Shown here in pieces: positions 13,601 to 24,239 of a DNA stretch of 64,000 nt; within the stretch, counting starts at the first letter, position 1, and each line of letters opens with the position of its first letter. Made by a program: the position numbers and the translations under genes. The notes beneath the pieces are model-generated. The model searched no databases and was not told where the DNA came from. It saw only the letters and a program-made list of their open reading frames with translations. This DNA is from Verticillium longisporum (taxonomy: Eukaryota; Ascomycota; Sordariomycetes; Glomerellales; Plectosphaerellaceae). Where the stretch lies: contig JAETXT010000003.1 in NCBI GenBank assembly GCA_019188255.1, positions 5,456,001-5,520,000 of the forward strand, in the 5' to 3' direction.

Positions 13601-15456
13601 AGGATTAATATTATAATTATTATCCTTTTATTAATCTAGCTAATATAAGTTATATATTAGGAAAGTAATATTATCTAGTTTATTATTATAGCTATAGTCG
13701 TCGTCTATAGTATATACTATTATATAGTATCTAGTATCTATTAGAATAGAGTCTCTCTATAGGAGTTCTACTTTATCCTAAGCATTATAGATAAATGAAT
13801 TAATAATAGTATTAAAGTTAAGCTTAAATAAATATATTATTAGAATATTATCGATTTTAAAGTATATTTAATTTAATTATATTAATAGATTATTTATTCT
13901 AGTAGTATTATAGAGTCTAATAACGTCGAGGACGAATTTCTAGAGATTATAATCTACGTAGACGTCCTATCTAGAATACTAATAGGTATTAAATAGCTCT
14001 ATAGCCTTAATAGAATCTAAAGCGAATTAATATCTAAATAGCTATCTCTAAACGTTAAGCTTAATATAGAGTCTTTATTTCTTATCTTTAGTTAATATTA
14101 TATACTATACCTTAGTAGAGCCTAAGAATAGCTATAATAGAGTATATATTATTATAGCCTATCTATTAAGGGTATCCGCTTAATTATTAATAGAATTAAG
14201 AAATATATTAATATTAGTTTAATATATATCTTAGCTAATAATATAGATTAAGGAGCTTTCCTATTTACTAGAATTAGGTTTATAGTCTAGGTAGAAGTAC
14301 CTATATATTAATACTTTCTAGTTATTTATAGGTCCTATCCCCTAATTATAGTATTAACTTAGAGCTATATCTATAAGATCTTTATTATAGCTATTAATTA
14401 TTATTATATAGTTATTATAGGGGCTATTCCTAGAGCTAATATCTAATCCTATTCTACTATAGCCGATTCTTATTATCTAATAGACGGTATGAGTAATATA
14501 TTAATTCTAGGAGAGGTAGGTTAATCCTATATAGAGGAGGTCTCTATTAAAGGGGTTTCTTTAGTTGTAGGAATTAGAGTTAATATTATATAGTACTTTC
14601 GAGCTACTATTCTACTTTTAATCTCTTCTATTTATCTAAATACTCTAATTTAATAATAATCCTCTTAGTCTATAACCTAGAATATTATCTTATCCCTATA
14701 TTTCTATTATAAGGTAAATATTAAATAATATAATCTTAATACCTTAATTGTATATAAGAATATAGACTTAACCTAATAATAATAATAACTTATTCTAATA
14801 GATAGTATATCTATATTAATTCCTAGGATCCTAATAATAATAATAATATTAATATTACTCGATAGCCTATATATATAAATTACTATTCCTCTAGAATAGA
14901 GGCTAGTTTACTAAATACTAATACGATAGATAGATTAGATAGTAGGATCTTAATTACTTAATCCTAGTAGCTCTCTACTTAATAGTATAATTAGTAGGCC
15001 TTAACGTCTATCTCTAATATAAAGAAGTCTTAAAGGAATAAAATCTAATAAATTTAAGGAAGGCTTAATAGGAATCTTATAATAGAGAATCCTATAATAG
15101 GAATCTTATAATAGGAATCTTATAATAGGAATCTTATAATAGATAAGAACTTAACTCTATTTAGATCTTAATCTTATCTCTTTATTATAATAATAATAGA
15201 CTAGTATTTTAATAGATTAATTATTATCTTTAATGAAAATCTTAGGATTATATATAGGAATGACTAGAAAGTCTAATTACTACTATTATTAGGACCTTAT
15301 ATTAGGGGTATATTAGTATTAGTACAAATAGTTAACTATCTAGTACTATTAGTATCTAGGCGGATACCCCTATTAGTAGAGTGCCCTAGCCCTAGGACTC
15401 TAGCAGAGTCTAGCTAGAGTCCGTAGCTAGAGTAGTCTCTATAAGTGCCCCTAATA
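10612..15456 (-). mobile_element. Older Ty3/gypsy element, 5' half (LTR to reverse transcriptase)
   Basis: Minus-strand translation near 11,290-11,080 gives VYINNIVIFSDSFKEYLEYL and, further on, a segment near YPSIILLGFRVNILGLST. These match the YIDD-box region and the following thumb of a fungal gypsy RT lineage different from that of the younger element. The 5' side up to about 14,930 should hold gag and protease but is too decayed for me to mark domains. The 5' LTR is taken as about 14,930-15,456. The reading breaks exactly where the younger element starts and resumes at 2758. Confidence 0.8.
14930..15456 (-). repeat. LTR of the older gypsy element, copy A (with minisatellite)
   Basis: About 527 bp, similar along its length to 16,314-16,835. 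Shared parts include GTGCCCTAGCCCTAGGACTCT and the minus-strand start TATTAGGGGCACTTATAGAG. Near 15,070-15,140 it contains a 15-base unit, AGGAATCTTATAATA, repeated about four times. Position at the 5' side of the older element makes it that element's 5' LTR; the ends are approximate. Confidence 0.6.
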
Positions 15457-15962
15457 CTAATTTCCCGAAATAATACTTATAAGGGGGATACTAGAGCTCT
15501 CTAATTAATAGGCGACTATCTATATCCTAATTAGAGTCGGGATTATATAGATAGGTATTATTAAAGTAAAGGGCGATATCCGATATAGTAATAATAGTAC
15601 TTTAATAATAGTATCTTAGATAGTATAGTTAAAATCGTATTATTAGAGATATAGAATAGTAGAGCGGACTTAGAATATATATAGATATATAGAGTAGAAC
15701 GTTTACTAAGGCTTATATAGCGAAAAGTTACTTATAAATTAATATATAAAGCTATTTTATATTACTACTTATTCCTAATTATTATAACTATAGCTATTAT
15801 TATAATATTACTTAGTAATATACTTAAATTAAAGTATAACCCTATAAAGAACTAGAATAAAGAAATACTATATACTAGGGTCTTATAAAGAGCTATTATT
15901 AGGAGATATAACGATAAAGGTATTATAAGTTCTAGGGACTAGACCTCGTAGAAGGGGGGGAA

Positions 15963-16153
15963 TATAAGGAGTTAGACGTTAGACGTCTAGTAGTAGGTTA
16001 TCGCTAATAGATTAGCGATAAAATCTAGTTTATAAATAGAATCGAAGCTATATTCGATAGTCTCGATAAATTAAAGTTATAATACTAGTATATTAATTAA
16101 AATCCGAACTATCTACTTTCCTTAATTAAGGCCCTTAGCCTAATACCTTTATA
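15963..16153 (+). repeat. 191-bp LTR of the younger element's family, opposite orientation
   Basis: This is the reverse complement of the LTR at 10,421-10,611. It is preceded by a G-rich polypurine tract (15,951-15,960) and about 260 bases of internal 3' sequence (from about 15,690) matching the reverse complement of 2851-3110. It is therefore the truncated 3' end of a second copy of this family on the plus strand. Confidence 0.82.
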
Positions 16154-16157
16154 ATAA

Positions 16158-16289
16158 GATATAGTTTATAAGTAGAATTAAGGCTATATATAATAGCCTT
16201 AATAAGTTAAAGTTATAATATTAGTATATTAATTGAAATCTATACTATCTACTTTCCTTAATTAAGGCCCTTAGTTTAATACTTTTATA
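16158..16289 (+). repeat. Partial LTR directly behind the 191-bp LTR
   Basis: It repeats the right-hand two thirds of the LTR just before it (from TAGTTTATAA to ACTTTTATA) with RIP-type differences. The two lie in tandem a few bases apart, which suggests recombination between LTRs or an older insertion. Confidence 0.65.
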
Positions 16290-16313
16290 TTAATTTACTA
16301 TAGGCTAATATAA

Positions 16314-16835
16314 TTAATAAATCTAATAATAGGATTCTAATTACTTTATCCTAGTAGTTTTCCGCTTATACTATAATTAATAGGCTTTAATATTTACTTT
16401 TAATATAGATAAGTACTTTATAATAGATAGATAGGGATTTAATAGATAGGGATCTAATAGAAGGGAATCTAATAGATAGGAATTAATATAATAGGGATCT
16501 AATAGAAGGGAATCTAATAGATAGGAATTAATATAATAGGGATCTATTTAGTTTATTATAATAATCGATCTCTATATTAATAATAATAGTAAATAAATAT
16601 TTTAATAGATAAATAATTATTTTAATAGAAAATTAGTAATTATATATAGATTAATTAGAATATATAATTACTATTATTATTAGATCTTACTCTTAGAGGT
16701 ATAGGATTATTAATATAAATAGTTAACTATCTTTTACTATTTTAGTATCTAGGTGGACGCCTATATCTATAGAGTGCCCTAGCCCTAGGACTCTCTAGAG
16801 TCTATAGCTAGTAGACTCTATAAATACCCCTAATA
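16314..16835 (-). repeat. Related LTR, copy B (probably solo), with longer minisatellite
   Basis: Same family as copy A but more diverged by RIP. Near 16,430-16,560 it holds an expanded repeat built from units like GGGATCTAATAGAA and GGAATCTAATAGAT. No internal element sequence is attached on its right. It is the last repeat before the composition boundary. Confidence 0.6.
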
Positions 16836-17200
16836 GTATATTTACTTATTATATATATTATCTTAAATATATATTAACTCCTTTAATTTAAAAAATATTA
16901 TAGTTTTACTTTATATTAAACTTATATTAGTATTAGGTATTAGGTCCCTTTATAGAGGTTCTATCCTATATAAGCATATTGTAGCTAAGCAGGATGTACT
17001 CCAGTTCATTTAGATTAGATCTTTATCACGCCACGCGCCATGTCTTGGCTGACACAAGGTGTGTCAACTCGTCTACATCAAGTGCAGCGCCTTCTAACGG
17101 TTCAACCCCTTTTCTTCCTAATGCGGCCCAGCAGTAGCATATCCATCGCGAGAGTGCTCTTCAACTTTCTTCATCACTAATTATTGTTACACATTTAATC

Positions 17201-18480
17201 ATGCTATACTGGAAGTATCCCCCCCGGGTCTCTATCCTGACTATTACGGCGCTGGCAGCGTTCTCTTCTCTGTTTGCCTTTTACTACGCGTTATCTCGCG
17301 TCACGCCTACTTCCCTAGAACACCACTCGATACCGGAATCGCCTCTGTCGCGCGATGGCCCCAAAATCGCCAAAGTTTCGGTCGCGGCCAATAGGCTAGA
17401 CAATAGCATGATCCACAGGGCATTACAATCACACCAGACTCAGAACGAAATGCATGGTTATCATCACTACATTGCAACCAACCAAGCAGTCGGCGACCTC
17501 ATAGAGAATGAGGCTGATAGGCGACCGCAAGGTGCCTGGACAAAACCAGCGTACCTCCTGTCATTAATTGTCGCGGAACTGGAAAAACCCGAGGATGAGA
17601 GGCTCGAATGGATATTGTACGTTGATGTGACATACTCGAAAACTCCAAGTAGAGTGCTGACCTAAACCCCCCCCCCAGCTGGTTTGACGCCGACACAGTC
17701 GTTGTCAACCCTTCAACACCTTTAGAAGTGTTTCTGCCCCCGAAATCGGACGAGGACTTGGCCAGTGTTCATCTCCTGATCGCAGCAAACTGGGATGGAC
17801 TCAATTCTGGAGCTTTCGCGCTCCGCGTCCATCCATGGTCAGTCTCGCTCCTGTCAGCTGTCCTCGCTTATCCTATATACATGTCTGGGAGAATCGGGAA
17901 GGATCGCTTTCGCGATCAGAGTGCATTTCAGTACTTGCTTCAAGACGATAAGTCCCCGTTGGCCAACTCATACACCAAGGGTAAAGAACACTGGGCCACT
18001 GTCCCGATGCGATGGTTCAATGCGCTTCCAGTCAACAACGCGTTCTCCAATAACGGCCAGGGATGGCTTTTCGGCAAGAAAATGGAGGGAGCCCTTTTCG
18101 ACAACGGCACAACGGAGATATATGACGATGGTAACGGCGGGAAAATCCAACCTTGGAAGATCATGCAGGGAGATATGATTGTTCACTTCGCTGGAACGAC
18201 GGCCGGTGGCACGCGTGACAGTTGGATGGGGCCTTGGCTTGATAGGGTGGAAGCCTTGCTGCCGGAATGGAACAACGTCACAACACAACATCGGTTGAGG
18301 GACGAGACAGACAAGTTCTGGTCTGAAACATCTGCTCGCATATCGTCTGAGAAGGCGATTGCAGATGCGAAGATGAAGCTGGATGCCGAGAAGAAAGCAG
18401 CAGCCGACAAGGCTGCTGAAGCCAAAAAAGCAGAGGAAGAGAAGAAGAAGGCAGATGAAAAAAAGCAGTCTATGGATTGA
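17201..18480 (+). CDS. GT34 family glycosyltransferase (galactosyl/mannosyltransferase type)
   Basis: Two exons, 17,201-17,616 and 17,679-18,480, joined over a 62-base intron (GTACGT...CAG), give 405 residues. It is a type II membrane protein: a short basic N-terminus, a membrane anchor at about residues 12-31 (ILTITALAAF...), then a lumenal domain. The splice creates EWIFWFDADTVVVNP, where DAD is the DXD motif that binds Mn2+ and nucleotide sugar in GMA12/MNN10 enzymes. Later family stretches are NSGAFALR and GDMIVHFAG. It should act in the Golgi on glycoproteins or mannan; the sugar cannot be told from sequence. The last about 50 residues are a charged Ala/Lys/Glu tail, unusual for a lumenal C-terminus. 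The intron has a run of ten C before its acceptor. First gene after the RIP block. Confidence 0.88.
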
Positions 18481-18941
18481 TGAATGGTTACGAGTAATGT
18501 TGTGGTGCTGCACAAAAAAATACCCATCCCATAGGAGGAGCATGAGAACACCAGTAGACGAGAAGAAGGCTTTTATAGTAACATTTGTATAACCATGGGT
18601 GTCAAATCACAGCAATATATTGGAAGAGGTCCAGATTCACTTCCACAGCAGCTATCGTGGAGGGTGGCACCAAGGCAGTGTCCTCCTTTCCCATTGATGA
18701 ACATGTCACCCCACTGATGACTGTTTGTCAATCATCAATTGCGAGGCCTGTGATTTCCCGGCAAATTTCGCAGGCAGGGCATTCATTCACCTCATGGCCT
18801 TCATAACCAGTGCACGGTCACTTTCCCCTATAAGTGGGTCTTAATACTAAGCTGATCCCACCAAGTCATGATGTCGGTTCAGAACTTTGAGGTCGGTTTC
18901 AACAAGTCCTGACATAGTAGGGGTTATAACCCAGAACCATA
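18481..18941. other. Intergenic, no gene seen
   Basis: 3' region of the glycosyltransferase and upstream region of the hydrolase, in the same direction. Short open frames overlap but none has protein-like composition or splice support. Confidence 0.6.
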
Positions 18942-20226
18942 ATGACTTGGTACACTTCCAGGCCCTCACTAGTAGGGCGTATCATTTACCAGGCCAAGAT
19001 TACACGGCAGGGTCGATCCTTCGGTACATCGACACAAGCTCACCTCAAACTCGCATATGACCTCTATGAGCCATCCAGTTCGCGAGCTAAAGGAGATGAC
19101 TGTCATCCTATCGTCTTTTTACACGGCCTGTTTGGTTCGAAGAAGAACAACAGGAGTATCAGCAAGTGAGTGTGACTAAAGAAGTTCTAGCGCTGATCCC
19201 TCCATCCCCTAGCGCACATGGCAGACTTTTACTCACATGGGATTACTATTCTAGGGTGCTCGCTCGCGACCTTGGGCGGCCGGTCTTTGCTCTAGTTAGT
19301 CTTCAATAACCTCTCAAAAACCTTCGCTCAGCGCTGATGTATCAAAAGGATCTACGGAATCATGGCGAGTCGCCACATGACCGCCACCACGACTATACCT
19401 CTATGGCCTCGGACGTGGCAGGATTCATCATCGACCACAACCTGGATGAGCCCACGATCATTGGCCACTCAATGTTGGTTCTATCCGTTTTTGCCATGAC
19501 ATGAGCGAAGTTCGAGACAGCTGAATGATGTTGATGTTGTACAGGGGCGCCAAGACTGCGATGGCACTTGCTCTGCGGTCGCCGGATCTGGTGAGGAACA
19601 TTATCTCCGTAGATAATGCTCCGGTCGATGCAGTCTTGGAAAGTGGATTTGGTAACTACGTCGAAGGCATGAAACGTATCGAAAGAGCTGGTGTCATGCG
19701 TCAAGCCGAGGCTGATGAGATTCTAAAAAATCACGAAGAGGTAATCTATATTCCAGACCCTCCGCGTCATACCCACGTCTTTCTCTCAAAGTTCCGTAGA
19801 CTGAGCGGCCTTGTGGATGCTAACGTTGAATAGTCTTTGCCAGTTCGCCAATTCCTCCTTGCGAACTTGTATCGGCCTCAGCCGAACAAGCCGCAACAAT
19901 TTCGAGTTCCTCTTGATATCCTTGGTCGCTCCTTAGGGCATATGGCGGACTTTCCCTTCAAGAATCCGGAAGAAACTCGCTTTGAAAAGCCTGCGCTCTT
20001 CATCAGGGGCACAAGAAGCAAGTACGTAGCTGATGACGTCTTGCCGCTTATCGGGCAATTCTTCCCACGGTTCAGATTGATAGACGTCGATGCTGGCCAC
20101 TGGCTCATTTCAGAGAACCCGGAGGCTTTCCGCGAAGGTAAACATTTGCTGCTTCACATTGTCGAGACAGAATCTCTGACTAACAATCCTCCAGCGGTCG
20201 TCGACTTCTTAAGTACCTCAAAGTAA
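18942..20226 (+). CDS. Alpha/beta hydrolase, ABHD11 / Imo32 / Eat1 type, mitochondrial
   Basis: Six exons: 18,942-19,165, 19,255-19,294, 19,349-19,473, 19,545-19,740, 19,834-20,137, 20,195-20,226; total 306 residues. The Arg/Ser-rich N-terminus without acids (about 30 residues) fits a mitochondrial presequence. The oxyanion stretch FLHGLFGSKKN, the nucleophile elbow GHSMG (split by an intron inside the Met codon), SVDNAPVDA and DAGHW supply the Ser-Asp-His triad. The family contains human ABHD11 and yeast Imo32 and Eat1, the latter able to make or hydrolyse ethyl acetate by alcohol acyl transfer. Which activity holds here cannot be judged. All introns are 54-93 bases with GT-AG ends. Confidence 0.88.
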
Positions 20227-20810
20227 GCACGATCAACGAATTGGTCCATGTTAGGCCCGCATCCAAAAGGTATATTGGCTATAGCTTTCATTGCTCTAGC
20301 GGTACACCATCCACCTCGGGCATTCCTCCTGTGCTGCCAACGAGATTGATGTGTCGTTCGATCACGCATGGTATATGAGACTGTGTCCAGACGCGAGGCA
20401 GCCGAGCTCAAGAGAAAACCCGATTATTGTCGCCGCGAAAGCATTCCATGACCATGGGTACTGAGCGAGAGTCACATGATCCACGCTATCGTAATGCGCA
20501 TCGGCAGGCAGCTAACGGGGGTTCAAGCGTATCGACTGTGCAAACACTTGCCGTACGTGATTGCAATCACATAAAAGACATAAATACACATACACACACT
20601 TGCGAAATGTACTTTGGGTCGCTCACGATACGATGCCCCAGATTATTGTTTTGTGACCGTTTACCATTTTTCGGTAACCTAGACCCGCAGCCGCCTGTAT
20701 GGTACGCCGTGTGCAACGACTGAAACAAATGCCGAAGCTGATTGTCGGCCAAAAAGAAGCCGGAGTCTTCCTGCTGCCGTTTCCGTCTCCGACCATGTCG
20801 TCATCATTCT
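20227..20810. other. Convergent intergenic region, no gene seen
   Basis: 3' flanks of the hydrolase and of the ribosomal protein gene. A short alternating tract of ACAC type lies near 20,585-20,600. Open frames here are short and lack splice or family support. Confidence 0.6.
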
Positions 20811-21869
20811 TTACACGTCCTGAAGGACGCGTTCCTTGAACTCCCGCTCGATCTTCTGACCCTGCTCGTCGGTGACAGACTCGCCGTGGAGAGCCATAAG
20901 GGAGCCCAGATCGAACTTGGGGGACTTAAGAAGCTTCACCTTGCGGATGTGGACCTAAAGAGGTACTCATGTCAGAAAATAGTCTCTGCACAGACAACGC
21001 CCGAGTGTCATATACTTACGTTCTGGAGGGGTAGATGCCCTGGGTCGACTTCTCGATTTCACGGCCAATGACCTCGGGGATGAGCTTGTTGGTGAGCTGG
21101 GTCAGGGTGCAGGTAGAGGCCTCGCGCTGGATGATCTCAACCATCTTGCGGCGGATGGCGCGAATCTGAGAGGAAGCGGCGTAGGTGGTCTTCTTGACCT
21201 GGTTCGGCCTGCGGCAGGTGAAAGCAATGGCGAAGAGTCTGAGGAGGTAGTCGTCGGTGGTCTTGACAGTGACGTTGGCCTCAATGAGGGTCTGCCACTT
21301 GCGAACAAGAGAGCGAAGCTTGTCGGAGGTGAAGTCGAGGCCGTGGAAGTTGGTCAGGCAGTTCTTGCCCTGAATTTCGTCCACCCTAAGCTTAACCTTG
21401 CGGAAAGCGTGGTCCTCGTCCTTCTGGAGGTCGGCGAGAGAGACCTCGAGGATGCGGCCCTTCAGCGCGTCGTTGGCGTTCTTGAGACCGGTGGTGCGGT
21501 TGACAAGGGTCTTACCGACGCTACGAGAGTTCGAATGTTAGCGATGCGTTCCGTGATTCGGTGTGGGTTTTGGCCCCAAGGCTAGCTTTGCTCGGTAGCA
21601 CTCACTCTCGGACGGCGAAGGGGGCAGGCGCCTGGATGAAGAAGTCTTGTCAGTATTTTACAGGACACGCACGAGTCGGTCGCGGGTGTGGTCTGGAAGT
21701 TCGCCTTACCTTGATCTGGTACCAATCCTTGCGAGAGAAGGGGTCGACAGTCTTCTTCTTGAGGCCCTTCTTGCCCTTGGACAATCTCTTGTTCCTGACA
21801 AACAGCGTGCGTTAATGACATGGTCGTTCCAAAATAGCTCGATCGCGCGTCTTACTTTCCAACAGCCAT
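20811..21869 (-). CDS. rps1: 40S ribosomal protein eS1 (S1/S3Ae), apparent one-base deletion
   Basis: Five exons: 21,869-21,856, 21,794-21,710, 21,631-21,606, 21,520-21,020, 20,954-20,811. The protein begins [19 protein letters not shown], runs through [20 protein letters not shown] and [20 protein letters not shown], and ends [10 protein letters not shown], as in fungal eS1. It is part of the small subunit near the mRNA exit. The spliced length is 770 bases, one short of a multiple of three. At 21,028-21,031 the coding strand has four C where the family reading (GIYPLQNVHI) needs five; as written the frame runs into a stop soon after the last splice. With the extra base the protein is 256 residues, the usual length. 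The first exon has only 14 bases. Probably a sequence error. Confidence 0.95.
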
Positions 21870-24239
21870 CTTGACGGTTTGTCGACTGGCGGATGAACGT
21901 TGTGTGGTTGTGAGAGGTTGATGGCAGTGGAGGGGTGAGTTTTCTCGCAAGGGGGATGAAATTCGTCCAGATTGTGTGGACGAATTTCTTAGCGAGCTGG
22001 ATGTGGACGGTGGCGGGTGAGTAAGCCGACAGGGCATTACTACTGGTTCAAGGGCTGTCCAGTGGGTCACGCAACCTCTGCTGAGTCTCCGAAACCAACT
22101 CCCCGCTGTATGCATACGTGCACACGCATGTGCAGCGCCCCCGTCCGGCAGCCCGTAACCCAGTACCCTTAGAGAGCGCGGCGCTACCACTATATCCCAA
22201 GCATGACGAAGTCAAGGCGAAGCGTGTCTCAGCGCTTCCGTAGAACGTGATCCTCCCGACTATTCAATCTAGGTAAGGTAACGTGTGGTGTCAGAAAACT
22301 TGCACATGATCTTATCACGTGTTTTCACAGTGATATTGCGGGCCAGCCCAAAGCCTTACGACAAACATGACATCTCCGTAAAAGGACTCAGCAAGAGATT
22401 TGTCTCGTGCATCGCAATATGACAGCGACAGAAAGCCGTATAACTTTCCAGGAGGAAGTGATAGAAAGACCAAGCATGGCGGGTATACTTCCCGCATGCC
22501 CAACACTTGATTGTGGAACTGGAAACCCTTTCAAGCGTAGGGGTTCATCTTGAACTACGTTACAGGTACCTTGCGCCAACACAAGCCAACTCCAATACTC
22601 CACTCCCAAAATCCCAGTTCAGTCAACCGCCCTTGAAAAACACAACGCCTCCATCGCGCGGAAAGCCAGACCAAATCGCAACCATTGCATCGGTTGAGAT
22701 GCTGTACAAGGCCGTCAGTGCCTCCGCGACCGTCATGATGAAGCCTTCCACTTCCCTGAGTCATCTCTTAATCCACACTGCTTCATGAGGTGGACACTTG
22801 GCATGAAAATGGACTGCAACATGATCATTTCCTGCCGTCCGCGGGCGCAAAGGTTATTATCGTGCCTCATTCAAAATGAATGCCATCGTCTTTTGTACCG
22901 GTGTCGTCTTCGCCGTCCCAGGCGTCAAAATTTGGGAAACTGAAATAACAATCGGAATCTGCGGTGTGACACATGCCTAGTCAGTCAAAACTTCATTTCA
23001 AAGCTACAATCCTCTTGGAGGGGGCGCGGAATAATCCTACTGACAAGGAGGTGAAGTATCGCTCATCTCCCTGCCTGCCCGGGAGGTCTGTGGCATCGCA
23101 ACGATTGTCGGGCTACCCGTTGAGACTGTTGCTCCTCGACAGTCAATTCGCTGGGATGTGGGCTCCCGTGTGAAGTCTGCGGTCGGGCTGGAGAACACCA
23201 CTCGTGTGAGTAGCTCGGTAGCCCTTTTCGAGGACTGTGGCGAAGCGAACGCCCCGCGACTTGCGTTGGACGTGGTGATCGAGGGCTCAGTGACACAAGA
23301 CCGCAACCTCGGCCGCCGTGGGTGTTCCATACGTGGCGAAGAATCCCTTCGGCCCATTTCGAACATATCTTACGATGCGAGTTGCTCGAGAAGCAGGCAA
23401 TGTGAGAGCTTATTGCCGACTTAGGTGTTTACAGAGAGATGCGATGGTTCTTCCTTTCCATTGACGTTGGACGATAATAACAAAGGTTGCAAGGGCGGGA
23501 TCCCATGTCGGTTATCTACACCCGTTCTGGCGCTTCTGGTCATCATAGGGAAGGCATGGGCCAGACGACTGGTGCCTGATGAGATGGCCTGGATATGTGG
23601 CTTGCGTTGTATGGATCGGCATACCTTACCTTGGGCATGCACGCACCAGAATCTGCAGGCCCGGCGTCACCAATGCAGCTCTGCGGGGTTCGGCGGTCTA
23701 CCGGTGAACATGACATCTGTGCCAGGCCAATCGTCACAACCGTACATGTATTCAAATGTCAGCATGTCGGTCGTGGTGCCGCATTTCTGGGCTTGGGGAT
23801 TGCCATACACGTCACAACCGTTCCGCCCAGAACGTCCGTCACCCGGCCTTGGGAGGGTCAGCGTTCACATCCCCCGCCAATAAGTCCTATTTCTCATGCA
23901 AACGGGATGCGCGATGGGGTATGAGCTCTGAACGACTCAAATTCATTCGGCCTAACGACACCGCAGATCTTGATAGTAGGTGAGCTACACTTTCCATGTG
24001 CCAGAAGCACGATTGAACGACCTAATGCTTGCTAGCCCGACTTACAAACTACGAGCCGATGCCTTGTACGTTGATGGCCGCGACAAAGACCCATATGCAC
24101 TCAGGCACACCGCCCACACGCCCACACATGCATGCTCTCTTCAAGCGGCTCAATGATCAATGCTGGCAGTTCATTTAGCAACAATGCCTTGTTTGCAAGG
24201 AATTTGCCCTGTGGAGCGGGCTAGGAGTGGATGTGTAAC
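21870..24239. other. 2.4 kb without a recognisable gene
   Basis: Upstream of eS1 and downstream of URC1. Composition is ordinary and not RIP-like. The longest open frame (23,425-23,883, plus) overlaps several others in opposite frames, has no family resemblance and no splice pattern, so I do not call it. The first few hundred bases should hold the eS1 promoter. A non-coding transcript or a fast-evolving small gene cannot be excluded. Confidence 0.5.

Larger units (their letters stand above)
1..16975. repeat. AT-rich, RIP-mutated transposon block
   Basis: The stretch is dominated by A and T, with TA the commonest step and CA and TG almost absent on both strands. That is the mark of RIP, which turns CpA into TpA in repeated DNA of filamentous ascomycetes. 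No intact reading frame longer than about 70 codons is present. Translation of the minus strand in several frames still gives recognisable reverse transcriptase, RNase H and integrase remnants full of TAG and TAA where Gln codons would be expected. The block ends sharply near 16,975, where normal composition with CA and TG begins. It is probably heterochromatic; this is inference from family knowledge. Confidence 0.93.

Noticed and set aside
22130..22205. tRNA-like A box on the minus strand (TATAGTGGTAGCGC)
   Set aside because: No B box of the GGTTCGA type follows and no acceptor stem pairs.
23425..23883. 152-codon open frame as a gene
   Set aside because: Overlapping open frames in other phases, no family resemblance, no splice context; looks like chance in GC-richer DNA.
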